Notes: generated by a model from the sequence alone, not told the origin. A stretch of 64,000 bases of DNA from Platanthera guangdongensis (GCA_039583875.1 CM077149.1:26425194-26489193), one strand, 5' to 3'; positions 11,420 to 23,296 are shown, counted from the stretch's first letter. Program-made: numbers and translations.

Positions 11420-12460
11420 CGAAGCGCTATTGTACTTGACGAAAGTTCAGTGTGACCTAGCTGATCGGATTCGACAGGCTTTGGATATGGATGGCCACAT
11501 GAAGCAAATCATGGTTGAGGCTTTAGATGGGTCAAATTCCCAATTCGTTGTTGAGGATGGATTGCTATGGAAAGACGGTCTCCTGTGCATCCCAAATGTC
11601 GGCAAATTGCGGGTGGAATTGTTGTACGAGGCGCATCATACCAAGTACTCGATTCACCCAGGGAGCACGAAGATGTACCGCGATGTGAAGAAATTGTTCT
11701 GGTGCCAGGGCTTAAGAAGGATGTGGCACTCTATGTGCCGAAGTGTCAAACATGCACCTTAGTGAAGGCGGAGTGCCAAAAGTCGGGATCATTCTTGAAG
11801 TCCTTGCCTATTTCGGAGTGGAATTTCGACGACATTACTATGGACTTTGTGCATGGTTTGCCAAGGTTGCAGAAGGGTAACGACGTCATCTGGATGTTCG
11901 TAGATCATTTGACGAAGGTGTCACATTTCATTCCGCATAGGAATGACGATTCTGTGGAAAAATTAGCAAAGTTATACGTGGATAACATAGTACGGCTTCA
12001 ATGTGTGCCCCGCAGTATCATGAGTGACCGAGATGGGCAGTTCACATCCAATGATTAGAGGCTGGTGCAGCAGATGTTTGGAACAAAGCTGAGTTTCAGC
12101 ACAGCATTTCATCTGCAGACGGATGGTCAGACCGAGAGGGTCAATACGACAATGGAAGACATGCTTCGCATGTGCGTTATGGACTTCGGGAAGCAGTGGG
12201 AGGATCGCCTATACTTGGTGGAATTCGCTTACAACAATAACTACTAGGCGAGCTTACAAATGGCACCCTTCGAGTCCCTTTATGGTAGAAGATGTTGCAC
12301 AACGTTGTCTTGGTTGGAAACGGGTGAGTCAAAGTTGTACAAGCGCCAAGAGGTGGAAGATGCAACGTCGTTGGTGGGAACTATTTGAGAGAGATTGTTA
12401 ATCGCTCAGGACCGCCAAGCTAAGTACTATAACACCAAGCATAGGATCATGGAGTTCGAT
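11420..12460 (+). pseudogene. Tekay integrase core (broken)
   Basis: The zinc-binding N-terminal region is seen as EAHHTKYSIHPGSTKMYRDV, and after a frameshift near 11735 as the CQTC pair. The catalytic core has MDFVHGLPR (Asp), SDRDGQFTS (Asp) and QTDGQTERVN (Glu). A stop at 12056 and a frame change near 12250 interrupt it. Confidence 0.85.
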
Positions 12461-12469
12461 GTCGGCGAC

Positions 12470-12950
12470 TGGGTGTAATTGAAGATCAAGCCGTTCAAGG
12501 GTGTCTCACGGGTTTGTCGCTTGAAGAAGCTAAGCCCGAGGTAACTTGGACCGTTTGAGGTGTTGGAGCGGATTGGCGAAGCAGCTTATCGATTAAGGCT
12601 TTCTATGGTGCTAAGTGGTCTACACGATGTATTCCATATATCGGTGCTACGGAAGGCGGTGCAAGAGCCTTCACAAGTGATTGCGGTCGACCAAGTGTCG
12701 GTCGATAATGGGTTGACAACGAAGGACAAGCCCATCAACATTGAGGACTCGGAAGTCAAGCGGCTACGTAACAAAGAGATCAGGATGGTCAATGTCCGTT
12801 GGCACAATTACGGTCGGGAGGGGCTCTCCTGGGAGCGAGAGCAGACCATGCTTGAGGAGTACCCAGAGTTATTCCACTCAAGTACCGTTTATGTTTTGTT
12901 TTATCTTTCCTTTATAATTTTGGGACGAAATTCTTTTAAGAGGGAGAGAG
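12470..12950 (+). pseudogene. Tekay integrase C-terminus with GPF motif and chromodomain
   Basis: LGPFEVLERIGEAAYRL (about 12545-12600) is the GPY/F module, followed by LHDVFHISVLRK. The final part, around IRMVNVRWHNYG and LSWEREQTMLEEYPELF (about 12780-12870), has the spacing of the integrase chromodomain of chromoviruses. That domain is thought to steer insertion to certain chromatin. The Tekay assignment rests on this domain plus the PBS and LTR ends. The last 240 codons or so lie in one frame with few breaks. Confidence 0.8.
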
Positions 12951-12953
12951 AGT
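12938..12953 (+). other. Polypurine tract of the Tekay element
   Basis: AAGAGGGAGAGAGAGT directly precedes the 3' LTR start TGTAATG at 12954. It would serve as primer for plus-strand DNA. Confidence 0.8.
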
Positions 12954-15023
12954 TGTAATGCCCCGAAACTCAAAAGAGCGACGGTAGGCATTCTGAGCCA
13001 TTTTTGGAACTTGGTAGGGGTCACATGGCTTGGGACACGGGAGTTTCCCAGGGGCATGTCGTACTCGGGCCGACGATCTGGCCGAGTGGTCGACGAATTT
13101 GGTGTCGACGATCGTTGAGCAGCAAACACAGCCTGAGACACGGGCGTGTACCATGCCGTATCCTTCACAGGGTGAAGGCTGGGCCGTGTCATGGGAGACA
13201 CACGGTGTTAGCACACGGGCATGTACGGGTAGACACGGGCGTGTCAAATGTGATACGGGCGTGTTGAGGACCTGTGTCCCTTGCGGGATGGTTTTGTTCC
13301 TGTGTTGATGGAGGAACACGCCTGTCAACACGGGCGTGTACTGGATGACACAGGCATGTCGATCCTAACACAAGCGTGTCAAGTGCCCGTGTTCTTTTAG
13401 GGACGCGTCAGTTTTGACGGTGAATGGGGAACACATCCTTGGACACTGGCATGTCACAATCCGTATTCGGCCCACATTTTGGATTTTAAGTCCGAATCAT
13501 GGCCGTCTGTTTCCTTATTTTGGGATCTAATGGTTTGGAACAGTTCTTGCTTGGATATAACCGGGAATAAGCCTTTGAAACCCTCATTCTTTTGGGTTAT
13601 TATCTTTCTAAGTTCTAGAGAGAAGGGAGAGCAAGGAAGAAGAAGGTAGATAGATCCGGATGTCGGTGGAACATCGGAGCTCCAAATCGCAAGCCGACTT
13701 CGGATCTACGGAGGTGAGGACATTGCGGTGCTTTTCATCCGCATAGATTTCCATGGCGCCAAAGAGGAATGCTTGGGTAACGATTATCATCCTAGGACAT
13801 GTGAAGTCCTCTTTTCTTTGCGAAGGAAGCCCGCACTCGCGAGTTTGCGGTGAGTTCGAGGCATTCCTTCTGGTAGACATGAATAGTCCCTATTGTTTAG
13901 CATGTAGAGTCCGTAATCGAGAAACGGAAATAGGCATGATGTGTGAAGCCTTCCCGAACAAGTTGGTCTAGATCGGTGATGCTGCATTGCATTAATGGCC
14001 AGAGAAGACTCCGTGTGGATGTTTTTTTTCGGGTTTTCTATGCGGTAGATTGCAACAGGGAGCCTTGTGGACTAACCCCAAGGTGACCCAGAAAACTGGG
14101 CTGATGCGTGATTTTGCCAACATGGTGGCCTGGGAGCCAACTTGCACATAATCGGGTTATTTTAAGTGTGTGATCAGATTGAGACTCGGGGAAGTTTGAC
14201 TCGCACCCATATCTTAAGGTGACAGGGTGGTGTGAGCAACGGGTTAGGCGAAACCGTACCCGCTCTATATCGTTCAACAAAGAGACCTAATGGTACATGG
14301 CACTTGCCGTTGGCAGAGATGGAGGGTCTTAGACAGTGGCCAGAAAGACCAAATGCTCACGAGATATTGTCGCCCAGGGGGTGGTTGTGAGTCAGCGGAC
14401 TTTGACCGTGTTCATTGTTAATGTGCCCTGAGAGCACGGGGTGTGTGGCTGTGCATGCCCACACCTGTGTTGAAGTGTTTTTACAGTATACTGCTTGGTT
14501 ATGCTAACAAAGTGCAGGGAAGGAGCATCACCGCCCCGAGTTTGGGGGCGCGATCGTTATAATTTGGTCAGCATAGCTGACTGTTGCTTTTATTTACCAC
14601 CGTATGGTGGATTGTTGCTTGCAGGTGCTACAGAGCCAAGTGGTAAATAGCTGGCAAAAATACCTTGTTGCTGAGCCTACCCTCGAAGGCCTAATTTTAA
14701 TGTTTACTTGTATTATTCATATGTGACCGGCCTAGGTGCCGAGGTTTGGAAAACACTGTAATTTGAGTAAACTATTTTAAGGTCATGTACTTGTGTATTG
14801 TACGTCATTCCTGTTTGGTTTTGTAGTGGACATTCATGTTTTTGCCTGTGTTCTAATTATTGCAACTATTAAATTGCTTCCGCTAGAATGTACTCTGTGT
14901 AGGACGTTGATTTTTAGTTGGATGGTTTCCATTGAGTAACCTCCTGGTCTGTCTATTGTATACGGCGTCGGGTCCTGGCCAGACCTACTGCTATATGCTA
15001 TTCGACGGATAAGGGGTGTTACA
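12954..15023 (+). repeat. Tekay 3' LTR
   Basis: The full-length LTR (2070 bp) starts TGTAATGCCCCGAAACTC and ends GGGGTGTTACA. Positions 13020-13480 hold a dense cluster of ACACGGGCGTGT-like words in both orientations. A TATA-like ATATAA (13555-13560) lies about 80 bases further on. The second half (14530-15023) matches 7540-8038 in the shortened 5' LTR. No open frame inside it looks like a gene. Confidence 0.88.
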
Positions 15024-15189
15024 TGCACACACTCTACATAAATGAAAACACACACACACACTTTATATAAATAAATACTCACACACTCTACATAAATAAA
15101 ACAAACACACACACACACACTCTACATAAATAAAAACACGCGCGCACTTTGCATACATGAAAAATACACACATACACTTTGCATAAATG

Positions 15190-15233
<44 letters not shown>

Positions 15234-15380
15234 TTGAAATTAAAATGCACACACACTACAAAAGTTAAAATGCACACACACACTTTACATGAAATGAAAT
15301 ACACCCACGCACTCTACTGGAAATGAAAACACACCCACTCTATATAAATGAAAACACAAGCACACACTCTACAGAAATGA
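15015..15380 (-). repeat. CA-rich minisatellite in the TR-GAG 3' LTR
   Basis: Runs of ACACAC alternate with the word CTCTACATAAATGAAA, imperfectly repeated some ten times. The same array is at 21370-21780 in the 5' LTR and, inverted (GT-rich), at about 37720-38000. Open frames rich in Cys and Val here are translation of the dinucleotide repeat. Confidence 0.85.
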
Positions 15381-16895
15381 AAGAAAGCTATAAAACTTTA
15401 CTCATACATGCACGCACACATACGAAAAAAGCGAAAAACTAAGTTATCTAAAAATTAAAACAACTACATTTATATCGCTAGAATGTGGTAGAAATGCATA
15501 AAAAGAAAAAAAATATTTAAGAAAAAGAGTTTTCAAATTAATGCGAGAAAGCAAGTGCTTGAAAAATTAAAACGTTTACATTTTTACCATTAGAATTTGA
15601 TGGAAATGTATAAAAAGTAGAAATAAAAATTATTTGAGGAAAAGAGTTTTTAAGTAAATGCGAAAATCAAAGGTGTTGAGAAATTGAAATAACACATAAT
15701 CCATTCTTATAACTTTGTACAGGGGTTTAAAAAGTGTAAGAAAGTTGAAAAAAAGCAAAAGTTTTACCACCTAAAAAAGGAAAATCTAAGTTAAAGAGTA
15801 ATGTAAATCACTTTTGAATTCATTTTACAAGTTCATAAGAACGAATATAAAAGCATAAAAATCCTAAATCTAAACAATTCTAAGGAGTATGATAAGAAAA
15901 ATGGTTACAACAACGACTACTAATTTTGAGAAAATGTAAAGTAAAGCAAAGCAATTTTTCATTTTAAAGCATAAATTCTGCAAATCTAACTCAGACACAC
16001 ACGCACCCCATACGAAAATGAAAAATAAGTATGCATAAGATTGATAAAAGGGAGGCATTCAGAGACATTCCAGAGCAATGTAAGGATAAAAAACTAATAT
16101 TTTATTAAGAAACAAGTTGATTACAAAAGCTAAGATAAACTTAAAAAGGAGGGGGAGATTATCCTTACATAGCACTAAAACAGCTCCAAGAAGCAGCCCC
16201 TAAAACCAAAATAGTTCAAAACTTGGAACCCACACACCTTACATCAAGGTCCTATTTATAGCCAAAAAAATCAATTTACACGCCCTAGGTCACGGGCGTG
16301 TAGGGGGGTGTGTCAGCACTGTTAGTGTAGTGAAGACGAGCATTCAATGCATGTTGACTTTGGGGCGGTCCATGTGGAAGTCACGCCCATGACCCTGCTG
16401 ACACGGGCGTGTAGAATGGGCGTATCTTGAAGGTATATCCTGGGGAAGGCGCCCCATCATTTCATCACCGACGACATCTTGTCTTAGATACGTGGCAGTC
16501 ACGCCCGTGTCGAATCTTGACACGGGCGTATCGGTTGGTTCGATGATCTTCGAGCTCAAAACGTCGAGCTGGAGGGACACGGGGCTTGGTCACGGCCGTG
16601 TCATATTGGACATGGGTGTGTACTTAGGCATGTTCAACAATTTCTTTGCATGCAGCTGATTTCACTTGGAATTGAAGGTACACGCGCAGGTCACAGGCGT
16701 GACCTGAAGTACACAGGCATGTACTATGCACTATTTGACTTTTTTTTGAAAAATTTCAGAAAACAAATTTACAACTAAGATAGAAAATATTTACAAAAAA
16801 AGAAGAAATTTATTAAAGAAAAATAAGTAAAAATAATGAAAATAAATTAAGACAACTTAATTAACATATGTAAATATACGTAGATTTACAACTCA
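15024..16895 (-). repeat. TR-GAG 3' LTR, second segment
   Basis: Continues the LTR after the Tekay insertion and is colinear with 21385-23296. It ends ACAACTCA. It holds the CA array, an AT-rich block, a TATA box (16253-16260) and the CACGGGCGTG hairpin array (16275-16730), which lies upstream of the TATA box in element orientation. Confidence 0.85.
16253..16260 (-). promoter_or_regulatory. TATA box of the TR-GAG 3' LTR
   Basis: TATAAATA on the minus strand, 18 bases downstream of the nearest hairpin word (16278-16301). The same sequence is at 22658-22665 in the 5' LTR and a similar one at 36944-36950 in the related LTR. It marks the likely U3/R border. Confidence 0.65.
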
Positions 16896-18490
16896 TCAAA
16901 TACCCTCATACTTAAGCTTTTGCTATTCTAGAGCAAAAGTTGGAGACGTACTTATAAGGAATTAATATAAATCCTAAATTTTGCTACCGCTTGAATTAAT
17001 TAAAAGAGAGATCAAGATAATTATTAGGGGTATAAGAGTTAAGTCCCAAATGATGAAATTGATTTAAATAGAGGAAAAGTTTTGGCCAAAAAAATACTTC
17101 TTGAAGTAGCCAAATAGCAAGCAAAAATTATAATCATTATATAACAAAAATAGATTGGAATTATTGGAACTTTAACTTAAGAGTTTAAAGGAAATAATGC
17201 AATTTAAAAATTATGCTCTCAAAAAGATTTTATATTAAATCTAGAATCATTGAATATGGCTAAGGGAATTATTTTGCTTTATGAAGAGGGCTATGGAGGA
17301 GGTGAGGTATATTTTTTCTCAAACCTCGAATACAAATTTTTTTTGAATATGGATGTTTAGGAAAATAAAGTCTTATTTTCCATAACATGCAATAATAATA
17401 TTTTTTGTACAACTTCATATAACCCAAAATATATATATAGGAGTAATGAATTTTATCCTCTTACTCCATAACATATAATCTTTTCAAATAATGGATGTCA
17501 ATGGTTGCGGAACAAAATCTTATTCTCATTGGCATGGGTTCTTTTAAGGATAAAATATGGGGAGATGGTTTTTTCAAAAATAAAACTAGATTTTAATAAA
17601 AAAAATTTGAGAGCAACCTTTATAAATTGAACGTTCATGTGTTTCTAAAAAACTTGAAGAATAAATAATTGAAGACTATAGTTGTTTTTTCTAACATAAT
17701 ATGCATGGCTCTATTTTAGACAAATTAGAAGTAGTGCCTAAAACAAGTCTCCTATTATAAGAACAAAGCATAAAAAATTCTTTAAAACTTAACCCCAGAT
17801 ATTTAAATATATCAATCTTTAATTAATAAACGGAGAGTAAATAAATAATTAATAAAATTCACTTATAAATAAACAGACAACAAAATTTTTGGAGAGCAAA
17901 AAAGCTTAAGAATGGAATATTTGATTTATTTGTTTCATAAAGTTTTTGGGATTTTTAGAGTTTTCATCATATTTTTGTGTTTTTTAATTTATTAACTTTT
18001 TTTGGAATTTTTGTTTTATTTTATTTTACTCATTTTTTTGGAATTTTTGACTTATTATCTTTTTTTGTGTTTTGTGTTAAATTTTGTTATTATATACATA
18101 CTAAAAAGTGATAAGATATATTGTTTTTTTGAACTTTTTTTGACAAGTTCTAATTTCTATTGTATTTTTAGTTTTATAAGCATTTACAAAATGAGGAAAG
18201 AGAGAAAAATTATTTACAAAGAAGAGAAAGAAAGGAAGAGGGGAAAGAGAGAAGAATGTTTACAAAAGATATGTGTATAAAGTATTTACAAAAAAATATT
18301 TACAAAATAAAACTAAATATTTTTTTGAATTTTTGTTTTATAATTTTTTGGAATTTTTGTTTTATAAGATTTTGGAATTTTTGTTTTAAAATGCTTTTGG
18401 AATTTATGTTTTATAATTCTTTTTTGGAATTTTTGTTTTTTTATGATAAAAAGAAAGGAAATTTTTTTTGGAGTTTTCATTTTAAAATTT
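16896..18490 (-). other. TR-GAG non-coding spacer, AT-rich
   Basis: Between the 3' LTR and the end of gag, where Athila elements carry pol, this element has only AT-rich DNA. About 17940-18480 is very T-rich on the plus strand. A unit near TTTTGGAATTTTTGTTTTAT is repeated around 18318-18440. No protease, RT or integrase motif is visible in any frame. A tract near the LTR (AAGTATGAGGGTATT on the minus strand) sits where the PPT should be. Confidence 0.7.
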
Positions 18491-18589
18491 TTTATTTTGT
18501 TTTGTTTTTATATTCTTTTGTATATTTTTTATTTTTGGAGTGCAGAAAGTAGAAGTGCAGAAAATAAAGCAAGAAAATATCTCCATAAT

Positions 18590-20120
18590 TAAGTCCAACA
18601 TTTTCCCGAATGTTGCAATGTAAGTTTGCGGAACAAAAAGAAAATGCAATATTTACAAAGAAAATAAAGAGGGTGGGGGAAGAAGCTTCCCTGAAACGAG
18701 GTCGGGGAGGCCCAGTTAAGGAACCCAGCGGATCGATTGGTTTTGGATCGATCACCTCCTTTCCGCTACGGAGGGTTATAGTGTTGATATTCTCCTGCGA
18801 ATTGGGCTCTGTGTTTCCCGGTAGTGCCTCGAGCGCGCGCTCGAACATCATTCGCGCTAGCTGTCCAACCTGGAGTTCTATATTTTTTAGCGATCCGGTG
18901 ATGTTTTGGATATTTGATTCGTTGGAAGCTATGTATTTAGAAAACTTTTCCTCCATCGGGGAGGGATTTGGAAGAGAGGGAAGTGGCAGAAATCCGGGCG
19001 CAAAAGAATTGCGTGGGCGCTGCGCATTGTTCGTGTTGCTCCATAAGAAGTTGGGGTGGCTCCTCCAACTCGGATTATAGTTATTACTATAAGGGTTGTT
19101 GTTGCGGTTGAAGGAAGGTCGCCCAGGATTTCCCGCGTAGTCTACGAACTCATTTACTATGCTGACATTAGGTGGAATTGCCCAAGGATGAGTGGAGGAG
19201 GCAGCAGACATCTCGGCCACCTGCTTCATCAACCTTTCAACTTGAAGGTCTAAGTGGGCAGTGGAATCCACATCGAAGAGACCGACCGCCTATTTGGGGC
19301 GTCCCCACGGGACATTCCATTGGTAGGCATTCATAGCCATCTCTTCAATAAGAGCTTTGCAGCCTCGGGGGTCTTATTATTCAAGGTACCCCGGCAACCG
19401 CGTCAATCATTTGACGCATATGATAGTTAACCCCATTGTACAAGATTTGGACATGCAACCACGCAGGCAGCGGGTGGTGCGGACACCTGCGAAGGAATTC
19501 TTTAAACCTCTCCCATGTCTCAAATAGAGACTCAGAATCATTCTGCACAAACGAAGAAATCTCCGCCCGCAATTTTGCAGTTTTGGCGGGCGGAAAATAC
19601 TTCGTCAAGGACCGTTCCGCAAGCTTGGCCCAGGTGGTGATACATCCTCGTGGGAGGGAAATCAACCACTCCTTAGCTTTGGATCTGAAGGAAAAAGACG
19701 CAAACGAATTGCATCATCAGTGATGCCATTAATTTTAAAGGTATCGCAGATTTCCAGAAAACTAGACAAATGAACATTTGGGTCCTCATCCGGCAGTACA
19801 TCGAACTGCATGACATTTTGGATCATTTGGATAACGGTCGATTTGATCTCAAAATTATTGATCGCCAATGTCGGGCAAACAATACACGACCCGGTATCAT
19901 CCATATTCGGTCGAGCGTAATAAGACATTGTACGCTCGACGACCGCGTTCGGATTATGTTCGGCCACAACAACGGCAGAGGTTTCTCCGACGAATTCTTC
20001 CGGATCCAAAGAGGGATTTCAGCGTTGAGATCGAATACACGCAAGTGAGTGTTCGATCTCAGGATCGAAATCCAAATTTTCAAACTCCGAAGGTTGTCCA
20101 CGGGTCATACACCCGAAAAT
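18590..20120 (-). pseudogene. Athila-type gag of the TR-GAG (broken)
   Basis: From about 20120 downward the frame reads RRNPSLDPEEF-type sequence at the N-terminus. The gag core follows (FEIKSTVIQMIQNVMQF, DPNVHLSSFLEICDTFKING, then TKYFPPAKTAKLRAEI and ETWERFKEFLRRCPHH). The typical Athila tail is NNNPYSNNYNPSWRSHPNF near 19080 and TLRSGKEVIDPK near 18750. There is a frameshift near 19665 and stops near 19380 and 19290. After the tail the sequence runs into the spacer without pol. Gag supplies the particle; enzymes would have had to come from another Athila. Confidence 0.85.
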
Positions 20121-20246
20121 TAAAACGAAATAATTAACTGTTTTTGGATTTTTTTTTTTAAAAAAAAGGTTTTTAAGTTTTTTTTAGATTTTAGAAAATA
20201 GGTAAGAGTAATAGACTTCGGATTTTGAAATAACAACTCAGAGAGT

Positions 20247-20263
20247 CCCCGGCAACGGCGCAA
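20247..20263 (-). other. Primer-binding site, tRNA-Asp type (TR-GAG)
   Basis: The plus strand reads CCCCGGCAACGGCGCAA. It equals the 3' end of plant tRNA-Asp (CCCCGGCAACGGCGCCA) with one change, so the minus strand is complementary to that tRNA. It is six bases from the 5' LTR, the usual Athila arrangement. Confidence 0.88.
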
Positions 20264-20269
20264 AAAACT

Positions 20270-21393
20270 TGATGCATTCGAAGCCCGACTCTAAATTATC
20301 TATGGAGCGCGGCGGGTCTTGATTTTGTATGGCGAATTATAGGCAAGTGCACCTATCACAAGTAATATAGGAGATTTGGGGGGAATATCGAGATCGTAAA
20401 TTTCCCGGGAATGGGTTGATTATCCCTACTGCTCCCAAAGAACTATTATTTTACCAAAATATTTAATTTGTCGATTTTAGCTAATAAAAAGTTGGAAATA
20501 GATTAAGAATAAAGTTGATGAAGAAATAACACTCGGGATCGAATTACGTTAGGATTAAAATAGACTTGAATAATTAAAGATCTTAGGTTTCCATTCAATT
20601 AAAGCGGAAACTTGGCCGTAGAGGTTCCAAAAGAATGAGCTCACATATCTCTAGGAATATCGCTCACCTAAACATTAAGGCTATTCGACTGGGCTCTCGT
20701 CCGACGAAGGATTCCTCTTAATGCCCGCACTACGGTAAGAACCCCGCTATTAGGCGGGGAACCCAATCCGGCAGAGTTACGCGCCTCCTCTCTCGAGGGT
20801 TAGTGCGAAACTCTCTTTACCCGGGGGTGATCAGCCCATGCGCATGGCCTCTCAGCGAGCTAGCGTATGGATAATAGAAATAGAGCCCACATATCGATAT
20901 GTGGTTCTACGTGTCTTTAACCCGACGTAAACCTTAAGTTTTTCAATTAAATAGAAAAACGAGAGCTTTAGTTATTTAAAACATTTTATATCCCAATGCT
21001 CTTCGATACCGAGGGCTAAAAGCGATTATCCACTCATCGGAATGAGAATGGCTTATGAGTTTGGTTAGGAGTGAGTTCTAAACTATGCGCTGAAGGGTTA
21101 CAAAAAAATAAGAAGAAAAATAAGATAACCTAATATTAGAAATAAAAAAGCTATTAAAAAATTAAAAACACACACACTCAACCAAACACATAATAAAGAA
21201 AAAGAAAAAAAAAACTTAAGTTACAAAAAAGGAAAATTGCATAATTGAAATGACATGTCCTACACAAATGAGTAGGCGAGAAATTAAAGTGGAAAATTGC
21301 AAGTCCTACTCAAACGAGTAGGCGAGAAATTAATGCGAGTCCTACTCAAACGAGTAGGATAAAATAGATGCACATACGCACACTCTACATAAA

Positions 21394-21438
<45 letters not shown>

Positions 21439-23296
21439 AGACACACACACACACACACTATATAAATAAAAACACACGCACACACTCTACATAAATAAAT
21501 ACTCACCCACTCTACATAAATAAAAACACACACACACACACTATACATAAATAAAAACACATGCACACTTTGCATAAATGAAAAACACACACACACTTTG
21601 CATAAATGAAAAACACACACACACACTCAACTGAAATTAAAACGCACACACACTACAGAAATTAAAATGCACACACACAGTTTACATGAAATAAAATACA
21701 CCCACACACTCTACTGGAAATGAAAACACACCCATTCTACTTGAATGAAAACACACGCACACACTCTATAGAAATGAAAGAAAGCTATAAAAATTAACTC
21801 ATACACGCACGCACACATACGAAAAAAGCGAAAAATTATGTTATCTAAAAATTAGAACAACTACATTTCTACTGCTAGAATGTGTTAGAAATGCATAAAA
21901 AGAAAAAAAAAATTAAATTATTTGAGCAAAAGAGTTTTCAATTAATGTGAGAAAGCAAGTGCTTGAAAAATTAAAATATTTACATTTTTACCGTTAGAAT
22001 TTGATGGAAATGAATAAGAAGTAGAAATAAAAATTATTTGAGCAAAAGAGTTTTTATGTAAATGCGAAAATCAAAGGTGTTGAAAAATTAAAATAACAGA
22101 TAATCCATTCTTATAAGTTTGTAAAAGGGTTTAAAAAGTGGAAGAAAGTTAAAAAGAAGCAAAAGTTTTACCACCTAAAAATGAAATTCTAAGTTAAATA
22201 GTAATGAAAACCACTTTTGAAATCATTTTACAAGTTCATAAGAACGAATATAAAAACATAAAAATCCTAAATCTAAACCATTCTAAGGAGTGTGATAAGA
22301 AAGATGGCTATAACAACGACTAGTAATTTTGAGAAAATGTAATGTAAAGCAAAGCAATTTTTCATTTTAAAGCATAAATTCTGCAAATCTAACTCATACA
22401 CACACACACCCCATACGAAAATGAAAAATAAGGATGCATAAGATTGATAAAAGGGAGGCATTCAGAGACATTCCAGAGTAATATAAGGATGAAAAACTAA
22501 CATTTTATTAAGAAACAATTTGATTACAAAAGCTAAAACAAACTTAAAAAGGAGGGGGGACATTATCCTTACATAGCACTAAAAAAGCTCCAAGCAGCAG
22601 CCCCTAAGACCAAAATAGTTCAAAAATTTGGAATCCACACACCTTATAGCAAGGTCCTATTTATAGCCAAAAACAAAATCATTTTACACGCCCTATGTCA
22701 CGGGCGTGTAGGGGCGTGTCAGCATTGTTAGTGAAGTGAAGTTGAGCATTCAATGCATGTTGACTTTGGGGCATGTACGTGGAAGTCACACCCGTGACCC
22801 TGCTGACATGGGTGTGTAGCATGGGCGTGTCCGGAAGGTATATCTTGGGGAATGTGCCGCATCATTTCGTCATCGATGAAGTCTTGTCTCGGACACGTGG
22901 CAGTCACGCCCGTGTCGAATCTTGACATGGGAGTGTCAGTTGGTTCATCGATCTTTGAGCGCAAAACGTCGAGCTGGAGTGACACGGGGCTTGGTCACTG
23001 TCGTGTCATATTAGACACGGGTGTGTTCTTGGGCGTGTTCAATAATTTCTTTGTGGGCAGCTGATTTCACTTGGAATTGAAGGTACACGCCCAGGTCACG
23101 GGCGTGACCTGAAGTACACATGCGTGTACTATGCACTTTTTGACTTTTTCTAAAAAATTTCAAAAAATAAGTTTACAACTAAGTTAGAAAATATTAACAA
23201 AAAAGAAGTAATTTATTAAAGAAAATAAGTAAAAATAACGAAAATAAATTAAGACGGCTTAATTACTGTACAAAAAATACGTATATTTACAACTCA
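20270..23296 (-). repeat. TR-GAG 5' LTR
   Basis: The uninterrupted LTR (3027 bp) starts TGATGC and ends ACAACTCA. It includes the CTACTCAAACGAGTAGG words (21255-21360), the CA minisatellite (21370-21780), an AT-rich block and the CACGGGCGTG hairpin array (22685-23130). Many open frames within it are repeat-derived and not genes. Confidence 0.88.
22658..22665 (-). promoter_or_regulatory. TATA box of the TR-GAG 5' LTR
   Basis: TATAAATA on the minus strand, just downstream (element orientation) of the hairpin array at 22685-23130. The closest hairpin has arms ACACGCCC (22686-22693) and GGGCGTGT (22702-22709). Confidence 0.65.

Larger units (their letters stand above)
7235..15023 (+). mobile_element. 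Tekay-type chromovirus (Gypsy), degenerate
   Basis: A full Gypsy element with 5' LTR, initiator-tRNA-Met PBS, gag, protease, RT, RNase H, integrase, GPF motif, chromodomain, PPT and 3' LTR. The LTR ends are TGTAATGCC and GTGTTACA. The flanking five bases are CGCAC on the left and TGCAC on the right, a target duplication with one mismatch. It sits inside the CA-rich part of the TR-GAG 3' LTR, so it is younger than that element. Every coding module has stops or frameshifts. Confidence 0.88.
6128..23296 (-). mobile_element. Athila-derived gag-only retrotransposon (TR-GAG)
   Basis: Two long LTRs start TGATGC and end ACTCA on the plus strand. They flank only about 3.4 kb of internal DNA (16896-20269), which encodes an Athila-type gag and nothing recognisable as pol. 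A PBS for tRNA-Asp adjoins the 5' LTR. This fits the described class of terminal-repeat retrotransposons with gag only; the lineage comes from gag and PBS. The low-coordinate LTR is split by a Tekay chromovirus (7235-15023). The flanks show no 5-bp target duplication. Instead, about 607 bp of Copia A sequence is present on both sides. Confidence 0.8.

Noticed and set aside
15122..15304. Minus-strand frame rich in Cys and Val (also 21342-21626)
   Set aside because: It is a translation of the CA dinucleotide array, present in both LTRs and without any start context or domain.
18002..18552. Plus-strand frames rich in Phe, Leu and Tyr that look like membrane proteins
   Set aside because: They come from T-rich tandem repeats in the TR-GAG spacer and run antisense to the element.
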